This document shows positions 1 through 7,045 of a stretch of 64,000 nucleotides of DNA, piece by piece. The position numbers were made by a program, and so were the translations under genes. The notes beneath the pieces were generated by a model. The model was not told where the DNA came from. It ran no database searches and was given only the letters and a program-made list of their open reading frames with translations. The stretch covers positions 31,645 through 95,644 of the forward strand of contig JAEWWJ010000074.1 in the NCBI GenBank assembly GCA_023396415.1, written 5' to 3'. The stretch's first letter is position 1. Every line of letters starts with the position of its first letter. This DNA comes from Bacteroidota bacterium. Lineage in GTDB: Bacteria; Bacteroidota; Bacteroidia; Bacteroidales; F082.

Positions 1-1
1 T

Positions 2-595
2 TCTGAGTTGGGCATTTTTGAGATGACGGCTTCCGGCCTTCGTGAGGTAACCAATCCGAGTGAGATTCTTTTATCGCAACGCGAAGAAAATGTGAGCGGT
101 GTCGCCATTTCGGCTATGGTGGAAGGATTGCGCCCCATGCTAATTGAAACACAGGCACTCGTGAGCACGGCTGCTTACGGCACTCCCCAGCGTTCGGGCA
201 CAGGTTTCGATTTGCGGAGGCTTAATATGTTGTTGGCCGTTTTAGAAAAACGTGCCGGCTTTAGGCTCAGCGCCAAAGACGTGTTTTTGAACATCGCCGG
301 CGGCCTTCGTGTTGACGATCCGGCCATTGACATGGCTGTGATTGCTGCCATCCTCTCGTCGAGTGAAGATCTGCCGATTGACAGTAAAACAGCCTTTGCT
401 GCCGAGGTAGGGCTTTCGGGCGAGATTAGGGCCGTCAACCGCATTGAGGCACGTATTACCGAAGCCGATAAGCTGGGTTTTGAGCGTATTTTTATTTCGA
501 AATTCAATGCAAAAGGCCTTGAGCAAAAAAAATATTCACTCCAAATTATTCCGGTTGTTTCGGTTGGGCAGCTCTTTGGGCATTTGTTCGGTTAA
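2..595 (+). CDS. radA: DNA repair protein RadA, C-terminal part (cut by window edge)
   Basis: The reading frame is open from the first bases, so the 5' end lies outside the window. The visible ~198 residues match the end of RadA/Sms: the last part of the RecA-like ATPase core (FEMTASGLREV, NPSEILLSQR), then the Lon-protease-like domain (MVEGLRPMLIETQALV, FLNIAGGLRVDDPAIDMAV, AEVGLSGEIRAVNRIEARI). RadA promotes branch migration during recombinational repair in the cytoplasm. The N-terminal zinc finger and Walker motifs are not in view. The C-terminus looks complete for the family. The call is firm because the Lon-like segment is highly conserved. Confidence 0.95.
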   Translation, partial: SELGIFEMTASGLREVTNPSEILLSQREENVSGVAISAMVEGLRPMLIETQALVSTAAYGTPQRSGTGFDLRRLNMLLAVLEKRAGFRLSAKDVFLNIAGGLRVDDPAIDMAVIAAILSSSEDLPIDSKTAFAAEVGLSGEIRAVNRIEARITEADKLGFERIFISKFNAKGLEQKKYSLQIIPVVSVGQLFGHLFG

Positions 596-797
596 AGCAA
601 AAATAGTACGGAAACCATTACCGGATAAGCTATTGCGAGTTTTTTTATTTTATGTTTCAGTGTTTGCTTTTAGGTTTCTATGCGAATTTTTGCTTTTGAT
701 GTTCTTCTTGTTTTGCCTACCGATAGCACATCAATTCATTTTTGGTACGTATTTTGGTTTAGACAGGGTAGTTTAAAAACTCAAAAAATCCAAAGCC

Positions 798-2066
798 ATG
801 AAAAAACGCATTTATTCAATCCTCTTCGCCCTTCTCACCCTCGTTGTGGTGGAAGCTCAAGCGAAAGATTATCCCGAAGAATACCTTGGATTGCCCGGCG
901 ACAACTTAAATTTATTTGCCGTGATGGACATTTTTCAAGCATCGGAAACACTGGAAGGTTTTGAAAGAAGCCTCAACGATCCGGAGGCAATTGTGAACAA
1001 CCTCGATCTGAACAACGACAACCGTGTAGATTATATTATGGTCCTCGATTTTGCTGAAGATAATGTGCACAACATCGTTTTAAGGGTGGCCCTCAACAAT
1101 CAAACCTATCAAGATGTGGCTGTTTTTACCGTTCAAAAACTTCGAAGCGGTGCGGTTGAAATTCAATTGATTGGCGACAAAGACCTCTATGGCCCCGATT
1201 ATATTATTGAGCCCAATTACGAAGAAACGCCCAACCCCGGATATACCGGTGCTTCGGGAAATTACAATAGCTCAGCATCTGAAAACGTTACCTACGTTAC
1301 CACCAACTATTATGAACTATCTACATGGCCTGTTATAGTTTACCTCACATCGCCTACTTACGTTGTGTGGCATAGCCGATGGTCTTGGGGATATTATCCG
1401 GAATATTGGCAACCTTGGACCCCTTACTATTACCATTATTATTACGGCTATCACTACAATGTTTATCCACACTATCGCAGCTACTATCGCCGTTGGCACC
1501 ACCAACGTTGTAGCGCTTACGAACGGGTATATTATACACACCATCGCCGGCACGACCCGGGGATTGTAGTGAACATCAACAATGGAAGTTATCGCAATAC
1601 TTACAGTCGTCCTGAAACGCGAAAAGAAGGTGAAACACTTTATGCCAGAAGGGTTTCCGATGGAACGACCCTCCCCGGAGCACCACGGGCCAAACGCAGT
1701 CAGGATATCCGTCCGGCAGACAATTCGGCCACAAGGGCTGTTAGAAAAGATGATCCAACAAAAGAATTGAACCGTTCAAAAGCTTCGGATCGCGCTGTTA
1801 GACCGTCGGAGGGTCGCCCGGTTTCCGGCTCAGGACAAGAAAAGGTAAGAGAAGCCCGTCCACAACAAGCGGTGGAAAGACCTGTTCAGAGAAGCTCAGG
1901 AAGCAAGGAGGTGCGAAAAGAAAGACCAGTCGCTCAGCCGCGATCTGTTTCTCCTTCCGGTCAGAATAATGCAGTTCGTGAAGCAAAACCGCAACAGTCA
2001 GTGGAGCGTCCGGTTCAAAGAAGCTCAGGAAGTAGGGAAGTGAGACAGGAAAGACCTGCTACTTAA
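798..2066 (+). CDS. secreted Tyr/His-rich protein of unknown function, probably truncated by a nonsense codon
   Basis: A 422-residue protein with an N-terminal signal peptide (KKRIYSILFALLTLVVVEAQA). Residues ~25-140 form a globular domain that I do not recognise by name. Residues ~170-250 are extremely rich in Tyr, His and Trp. The tail (~270-422) is basic, low in complexity, and carries a 43-residue repeat (nt 1845-1973 and from 1974). The stop TAA at 2064-2066 falls at repeat position 31, where the first copy has Gln (CAG, 1935-1937). The frame then stays open to 2288. One C-to-T change from CAA would explain the stop, so the ancestral gene probably ran 798-2288. The function is unknown, perhaps envelope-associated. 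Confidence 0.75.
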   Translation: MKKRIYSILFALLTLVVVEAQAKDYPEEYLGLPGDNLNLFAVMDIFQASETLEGFERSLNDPEAIVNNLDLNNDNRVDYIMVLDFAEDNVHNIVLRVALNNQTYQDVAVFTVQKLRSGAVEIQLIGDKDLYGPDYIIEPNYEETPNPGYTGASGNYNSSASENVTYVTTNYYELSTWPVIVYLTSPTYVVWHSRWSWGYYPEYWQPWTPYYYHYYYGYHYNVYPHYRSYYRRWHHQRCSAYERVYYTHHRRHDPGIVVNINNGSYRNTYSRPETRKEGETLYARRVSDGTTLPGAPRAKRSQDIRPADNSATRAVRKDDPTKELNRSKASDRAVRPSEGRPVSGSGQEKVREARPQQAVERPVQRSSGSKEVRKERPVAQPRSVSPSGQNNAVREAKPQQSVERPVQRSSGSREVRQERPAT

Positions 2067-2288
2067 CCAAGAAAAACTGAAGCTGCACCAAGAATGGAAA
2101 CCGAAAGACGCAATGCTCCCGCTGCAACAAAGCCGCAAGCCGCACCAAGCAGAAGCAACGATGCGGTTAAGAGCAGTTCCAGCCAGCAAAAAAGGTCGGT
2201 TGTTAGTCAGCCGGCTGTCAAAACACCTCAAAAAAGCGAAGCGGCTCCAAAAAGAGAAAGTAAAAGCAATGCTTCAGAAAAGCGATAA
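2067..2288 (+). pseudogene. detached 3' part of the preceding gene, in the same frame
   Basis: Seventy-three sense codons follow the TAA at 2064-2066 without a frame change and end at a TAA at 2286-2288. The encoded tail (PRKTEAAPRMETERRN..., then a Ser/Lys/Gln-rich stretch) has the same low-complexity basic composition as the end of the upstream ORF. An internal ATG at 2094 could in theory start a 64-residue peptide, but nothing suggests independent expression. The rho-independent terminator lies after this segment rather than after the premature stop, which supports it as the original gene end. Confidence 0.6.
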
Positions 2289-2326
2289 ATTTTTGTAAAC
2301 AGTGGCATTTACAAAAACATAAAAAC

Positions 2327-2362
2327 AAAAATGACCTCGATTTAAGTCGGGGTCATTTTTTT
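2327..2362. terminator. rho-independent terminator between convergent genes
   Basis: A stem AATGACC-TCGA / TCGG-GGTCATT (one G-T pair) with loop TTTAAG is followed by a T-run on the plus strand and preceded by an A-run. It can therefore serve both the plus-strand gene ending near 2288 and the minus-strand gene ending at 2405. Confidence 0.8.
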
Positions 2363-2404
2363 GCTTTTAGGTATTTTCTCATCGAAAGGGGGAAAAGTTT
2401 GTTG

Positions 2405-3046
2405 TTAGTTTAATGTGGCGTTAAAGAGAATTCCAAAATTATTGCTGTCCATCAGCTCTTCAACGCTTCCGCCGGGGGTATTGGTGAGCTTGGTTTTTCC
2501 GTAGGTGACGGCAATGCCCAATCCCCATCTTTTTGAAACCCACCATTCTTTACCGGCTTTTATTTGCATGGCAAAACCTCTGTCGGTGGCAACTGAAGCG
2601 TTGCTGTTGTCGCTATCAATCAAAGAATAACCGCCAAAACCGACCGATCCTGAAAAAAAGATGTTTTGAGGCATGATGTAGTATGTCAGCCCTCCACCAA
2701 GCATGGCTTCTCCAATCGATAAATTGTTTGAAGCATTTTGGGAGTTTGAACCTGAAGTAACTTTAGGGCCGGCCAGGCTGCTCGACACTAAAGTAGCATG
2801 GAGAATAAGGTTTTCTTTTACCGCACCTCCAATTTTGATGTCAAAAATAGCTCCTGTGCCAGTGAACTTGTAATCATAAACCCCTACAATTTCGGAGCTG
2901 ATGGAAGGGAAATGAGGTCCTACACTCATGCTGAGGAAAAAACCTGTGTGCGTGCGCCCTTCCGGAGGTTTGGCTATTGTTTCGGATTGTGCGAAAACGA
3001 GCGTTGAGGCGATGAATAATACGGACAAAAGACTGATTTTTTTCAT
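2405..3046 (-). CDS. outer-membrane beta-barrel protein, OmpA/OmpW-like size
   Basis: About 213 residues from the chosen ATG at 3046, which starts directly with a signal peptide (MKKISLLSVLFIASTLVFAQ). An upstream in-frame ATG at 3079 would add 11 residues unlike a signal sequence. The mature protein alternates polar and hydrophobic residues, is rich in Gly, Ser and Thr, and ends in an aromatic/hydrophobic strand (NFGILFNATLN). This is typical of an eight-stranded porin-like barrel of the outer_membrane_beta-barrel families of Bacteroidota. The ligand or function cannot be told. It is a single gene bracketed by terminators at 2327 and 3127. Confidence 0.75.
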   Translation of the reverse strand: MKKISLLSVLFIASTLVFAQSETIAKPPEGRTHTGFFLSMSVGPHFPSISSEIVGVYDYKFTGTGAIFDIKIGGAVKENLILHATLVSSSLAGPKVTSGSNSQNASNNLSIGEAMLGGGLTYYIMPQNIFFSGSVGFGGYSLIDSDNSNASVATDRGFAMQIKAGKEWWVSKRWGLGIAVTYGKTKLTNTPGGSVEELMDSNNFGILFNATLN

Positions 3047-3090
3047 TTCATTTCTTGTTTGGTTCATCATCAATAGCATTTCTTTCGCTT

Positions 3091-3098
3091 CAAAATTA
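3091..3098 (-). promoter_or_regulatory. predicted -7 element for the beta-barrel gene
   Basis: On the minus strand this reads TAATTTTG, matching the Bacteroidota sigma-ABfr -7 consensus TAnnTTTG. It lies ~45 bp upstream of the start at 3046. No clear -33 TTTG was found. Confidence 0.4.
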
Positions 3099-3126
3099 AG
3101 GAATATTCCCTCTCTTTATCGAAAGA

Positions 3127-3163
3127 AAAAAGGTTGGCGGGAAATTTTCACGCCAACCTTTTT
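3127..3163. terminator. strong bidirectional terminator
   Basis: A perfect 13-bp stem AAAAAGGTTGGCG / CGCCAACCTTTTT with an 11-nt loop lies just past the end of the minus-strand dipeptidase gene (stop at 3187). Its flanks are A/T rich on both sides. Confidence 0.9.
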
Positions 3164-3186
3164 AAAAACTATTTTTATCTTGTGGT

Positions 3187-4956
3187 TTAATGACTTTCGC
3201 CACTCATTTTTAGCTTGTCGCCTGTTTCTTCAATCACCTTACGGTAAAAAGGTTCGCTGTATCCGGGAAACTTAACATTAGGATTTTGATGGCCGGGATT
3301 GCGTGTTTTCACGTTTCCGTCCATATACTTCATAAACATTTCTTGATAGAGTGTTTTGTAGCTGTTAAAGGTGCGCGTTACTTGATCGGTGCTGTAATCG
3401 GTAAGGAAAGCAACTGCTGCAGCCGGGTTTTCTTTGTACAATTTCATGGCTGCATCATCAACAGAAGTTGTGCGGGCGATAAACATTTTCTCCAGTCCAT
3501 CGCGCACGTTAGCTATTTCGGGTTGAATCATATTATAACGGGTATAGCTGAGGTTAGATACCATATTGGTGATCCAAAACAGCGATGTTTCCGACCATTC
3601 CATCATAGCGCCGTTGCCTCTTTCAATATGTTGAGGGCTTACAGTGATGCTGGAGTACAAAGGCATATAAACACAAGCGTTGGCATCGTCAACACCCCAC
3701 CAAATGATACCACCCACTGCATCGGGCAACCATGAGCGCGATTGTGTTACAAATGAAAATCCGGTTTGTTGTGTGGCTGTGGCGCGCTCGTTCACGTAGT
3801 TTACGCCGTCAACTTTCCAAGTAAGTGGCCTCCAACGATAAGGCATTTGGTGAGGCCCTGCCCCAAAATCTTTACTCATATCGAGTTCTGTTCCTTCGAG
3901 GTAATCGCGCATGAAGTTCATCATGTCATTGACTGAAATTTTCTTTTCGGGTTTCACCCACAGTGGCATACGGTTGGTAGCGTATTTGTTCGGGTTGGGG
4001 CGTCCGTCGTCATATTTTTCGTTGTGCTGGATATTGCCCTTCACATAGTCCCAATATTTGTCCATACCCGGGGTCACCTTGTTAAACATACTCCAAACAC
4101 GGATGTCGCAAAAGCGCGCTCCTCCAAAATCAACCGGCGCATAGGTATCGGAAAAGCTAAACTCTGTGTCGTCGCCAACAAACCAGCCTTTGGCGCGGGC
4201 AAAGTTGATGACATCTTCTGAATAAATAACCTCAACGGAGGGGTCGTTAATTTTATTCATTTCCTTTGAAGTGATGGATTTTTTCCCATCAGCGATAGGG
4301 AAATTCTGGATGCGGGCTTGGTTGGCATGACCGCTCACATAGCCATCAGGGATACGCAAAGCTACCCATAATGCACCTTTGTTGGCATTGAAGGTTTTTT
4401 TGGTTTTTTTGTCGGTTTTCATTTGGGTGCCTCTGCCAATCATTTCGAGAATCCACACCTCGTTTTTGTCGGCAATGCTAAACGATTCGCCTGAGCTGTA
4501 ATAACCATATTCGGCTACCAGTTCCGACATTATTTGGATGGCTTCGCGAGCTGTGGTGGCCCTTTGCAAGGTAAGATAAATGAGGCTGCCATAGTCAATA
4601 ATTCCGGTGGTATCAACCAATTCGGGACGACCGCCAAAAGTAGTTTCGCCTATTGCAACTTGGTGTTCGTTCATGTTGCCCACAACGTTATAGGTGCGCG
4701 AGGCTTGTTTAATTTTTCCAAGATATTTTCCTGTATCCCATTCGTAAACATCCATCATGGTTCCTGCGGGATGTTCGCCTGCTTCCCAATGGTAAAGCTC
4801 GCCGTATAAAACATGTGAGTCGGCGGCATAGGTAATCATGGTTGAACCATCCACTGATGCACCTTTGGTAACAAGGTAGTTGGTGCAAGCTTTGTTGCTT
4901 AAGGGTGTGAGTGTGGCAAAAATGAATGCTGCTACTACCCAAAATTTCTTATTCAT
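3187..4956 (-). CDS. secreted dipeptidase, peptidase family C69
   Basis: A 589-residue protein with signal peptide (MNKKFWVVAAFIFATLTPLSNKA), immediately followed by CTNYLVTKGASVDGSTM. Cys24 is the expected N-terminal nucleophile of Ntn-hydrolase family C69 (PepD-like dipeptidases), exposed after signal removal. Further family blocks are GNMNEHQVAIGETTFGGR, DYGSLIYLTLQRATTAREAI and WILEMIGRGTQ. It probably hydrolyses dipeptides in the periplasm or outside the cell. The length is normal for the Bacteroidota branch. It is monocistronic, with its own promoter and terminator. Confidence 0.9.
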   Translation of the reverse strand: MNKKFWVVAAFIFATLTPLSNKACTNYLVTKGASVDGSTMITYAADSHVLYGELYHWEAGEHPAGTMMDVYEWDTGKYLGKIKQASRTYNVVGNMNEHQVAIGETTFGGRPELVDTTGIIDYGSLIYLTLQRATTAREAIQIMSELVAEYGYYSSGESFSIADKNEVWILEMIGRGTQMKTDKKTKKTFNANKGALWVALRIPDGYVSGHANQARIQNFPIADGKKSITSKEMNKINDPSVEVIYSEDVINFARAKGWFVGDDTEFSFSDTYAPVDFGGARFCDIRVWSMFNKVTPGMDKYWDYVKGNIQHNEKYDDGRPNPNKYATNRMPLWVKPEKKISVNDMMNFMRDYLEGTELDMSKDFGAGPHQMPYRWRPLTWKVDGVNYVNERATATQQTGFSFVTQSRSWLPDAVGGIIWWGVDDANACVYMPLYSSITVSPQHIERGNGAMMEWSETSLFWITNMVSNLSYTRYNMIQPEIANVRDGLEKMFIARTTSVDDAAMKLYKENPAAAVAFLTDYSTDQVTRTFNSYKTLYQEMFMKYMDGNVKTRNPGHQNPNVKFPGYSEPFYRKVIEETGDKLKMSGESH

Positions 4957-4994
4957 AGGTAAAATTTATTGTTAGAAATAACTTTATTACGTTA

Positions 4995-5002
4995 CAAAAA
5001 TA
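4995..5002 (-). promoter_or_regulatory. predicted -7 element for the C69 dipeptidase
   Basis: On the minus strand this reads TATTTTTG (TAnnTTTG), ~39 bp upstream of the ATG at 4956. The -33 half is not obvious. Confidence 0.45.
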
Positions 5003-5048
5003 GCGGAATTTTTGTCGTAACCGGGAGAATGGAAACTGTTTTACGGTT

Positions 5049-5978
5049 TTAGTGTAGTATTTCGATGACCTTTTCGCGGTCTTTGACGAGTTGTTGCTGC
5101 AACATGCTCAGATTATCGAATTTCTCTTCGTTTCGGATGCGATCAACAAAGCTGATACAAATTTCATCGCCGTAAATTTCATCATTAAAATCGAAAATAT
5201 TCACTTCCACTGTAAGGTGAGTTGTTCCTGCCACTGTGGGACGGAAACCGATATTCCCCATGCCTTTATAGCGTTTTCCTTTATGGGTGATGTAACACGC
5301 ATACACGCCACACACTGAAATAAGTTTATAGACTTCGGCGAGCGCAATGTTGGCTGTTGGAAAACCAATGGTTCGCCCCAGCTCGTTGCCATGAACCACA
5401 GGGCCACAAACAGTGTAATCGTAGCCCAACAAACGGTTGGCCTTTTTCACGTCGCCGGTTTCTAAAGCCTTTCTAATTTTGGTTGAACTCACTGCAATAT
5501 TTTCAACATCCTGAGCAGCAACCCTTTCCACTTTGAAATTGTATTTGGTACTGAGGTCATAAAGCAGTTTGAAATCGCCCATGCGGTTTTTCCCGAAATG
5601 ATGGTCGTAGCCAATGACCAATCGTGCAGGTTTTATTTTTTCGACGATATAGTTTTTGATAAAAGTTTCGCTGCTGGTGCGTGAAAATTCACGGGTAAAC
5701 TCAATAATAATCACATTATCAATGCCTATTTGCTGCAGAATCTCCAGTTTTTTTTCTTGGGAATTGATAAAGCGCAGGTTACTGCTGTCAATATTGAGCA
5801 CCAATCGTGGATGAGGGAAGAAGGTGACAACAACGGTTTCTCCTCCAATTTCTTTGGCATCGGCAATCATTTTTTTAAAAATGGCCTGATGTCCGAGATG
5901 TACGCCATCAAAAGTGCCAATTGTTACAATAGCATTTTTAACAGGCTTGAAATCATTGATGTTTTGAAAAATTTTCAC
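5049..5978 (-). CDS. ribF: bifunctional riboflavin kinase / FAD synthetase
   Basis: A 309-residue protein of standard RibF length. The N-terminal nucleotidyltransferase (FAD synthetase) domain carries GTFDGVHLGHQAIF near residue 23 and VVVTFFPHPRLVL. SSTKIRKALETGDVKKANRLLG leads into the C-terminal riboflavin kinase domain (GNELGRTIGFPTANI, GVYAC, KGMGNIGFRPT, VEVNIFDFNDEIYG). It converts riboflavin to FMN and FAD in the cytoplasm. The gene starts only 6 bp after asd ends on the same strand, so the two are probably cotranscribed. Flavin supply is relevant to the many flavoproteins encoded at 18-31 kb, though no direct link is visible. Confidence 0.97.
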   Translation of the reverse strand: MKIFQNINDFKPVKNAIVTIGTFDGVHLGHQAIFKKMIADAKEIGGETVVVTFFPHPRLVLNIDSSNLRFINSQEKKLEILQQIGIDNVIIIEFTREFSRTSSETFIKNYIVEKIKPARLVIGYDHHFGKNRMGDFKLLYDLSTKYNFKVERVAAQDVENIAVSSTKIRKALETGDVKKANRLLGYDYTVCGPVVHGNELGRTIGFPTANIALAEVYKLISVCGVYACYITHKGKRYKGMGNIGFRPTVAGTTHLTVEVNIFDFNDEIYGDEICISFVDRIRNEEKFDNLSMLQQQLVKDREKVIEILH

Positions 5979-5984
5979 GGTATG

Positions 5985-6977
5985 TTATAAATAATCGTTT
6001 TTGAAAAGCCATGTAGCAATTTGAACAGCGTTGGTTGCAGCGCCTTTGCGCAGGTTATCGGCCACCACCCATAAGTTCAATCCGTTGGCAACACTGCTAT
6101 CGCGGCGGATACGCCCAACAAACACTTCATCCTTGTTATGCGCAAAAAGTGGCATTGGATAGTAATTTTCAGCGGGTTTATCTTGAACCACCAATCCGGG
6201 TGTATGGTTCAATAGATCATGGATGTCGGAAAGCTCAAATGGAGAGTTGAGTTCAATATTGATGGCCATGCTGTGTCCGCCAGTCACCGGAACACGGACC
6301 ACGGTAGCCGTAATGGCTATTGTGGGATCGCTCAATATTTTTCGCGATTCAAACACTAACTTTTCTTCTTCGGTGGTGTATCCATCCGTGTTGAAATCGC
6401 CTCCATGCGGAATGAGGTTCAGGTGTATCTGATGCGGATAAGCCTCAATTTCAGGCCTTTTGCCTTGCTGCTCGGCTTCCAACTGTTGAAGTCCTTTGAT
6501 GCCGCTGCCTGTTACCGATTGGTAGGTAGAAATTACCAAACGCTTGATGCCATAACGGCGATGCAATGGCGCAATAGCAGCCACCATTTGAATGGTCGAG
6601 CAGTTGGGGTTGGCGATAATTTTGTCTGTTTTTTGAAGCGTGTTTCCGTTCACTTCGGGCACTATCAGCGGTATCGTTGGATCTTTGCGCCATGCAGAGC
6701 TGTTGTCAATAACGGTGATACCGGCTTGTGCAAAAAGGGGCGCAAGCGAAAGAGATGCCTGGCCACCGGCTGAAAACAAAGCGATAACTGGCTTCAGGGC
6801 AATGGCTTGTGCAGCACTCACCACTTTCAGCTGCTTTCCGTGAAAGGTTACCACCTTGCCTATCGAACCCTCTGATGCAACAGGAATCAGTTCACTCACA
6901 GGCAATGGATGTTCCTCCAGAACCCGCAACATCATTCGCCCTACTAAGCCCGTGGCGCCAACAATTGCAATTTTCAT
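5985..6977 (-). CDS. asd: aspartate-semialdehyde dehydrogenase
   Basis: A 330-residue NADP-dependent enzyme that makes aspartate-4-semialdehyde for lysine/diaminopimelate, threonine and methionine synthesis. The N-terminal Rossmann motif is VGATGLVGRMML. The catalytic cysteine is in ANPNCSTIQ (Cys126), with DNSSAWRKDPTIPLIVPEVN before it and the substrate-binding RVPVTGGHS block later. Length and motifs match the bacterial Asd family. It is the first gene of a likely asd-ribF unit. Confidence 0.97.
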   Translation of the reverse strand: MKIAIVGATGLVGRMMLRVLEEHPLPVSELIPVASEGSIGKVVTFHGKQLKVVSAAQAIALKPVIALFSAGGQASLSLAPLFAQAGITVIDNSSAWRKDPTIPLIVPEVNGNTLQKTDKIIANPNCSTIQMVAAIAPLHRRYGIKRLVISTYQSVTGSGIKGLQQLEAEQQGKRPEIEAYPHQIHLNLIPHGGDFNTDGYTTEEEKLVFESRKILSDPTIAITATVVRVPVTGGHSMAINIELNSPFELSDIHDLLNHTPGLVVQDKPAENYYPMPLFAHNKDEVFVGRIRRDSSVANGLNLWVVADNLRKGAATNAVQIATWLFKNDYL

Positions 6978-7030
6978 CAGGTATGTTGCTTGTGCAATTT
7001 TTTTCTACATTTACATTTTCAAAGCGGTTG

Positions 7031-7038
7031 CAAAAATA
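7031..7038 (-). promoter_or_regulatory. predicted -7 element for asd-ribF
   Basis: TATTTTTG on the minus strand, 54 bp upstream of the asd ATG and inside the 68-bp divergent spacer shared with the plus-strand surface protein. Confidence 0.4.
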
Positions 7039-7045
7039 TGAAATA

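Noticed and set aside
1845..2041. A CRISPR-like or tandem DNA repeat array
   Set aside because: There are only two diverged 129-bp units in frame with a coding region; the repeat is at protein level.
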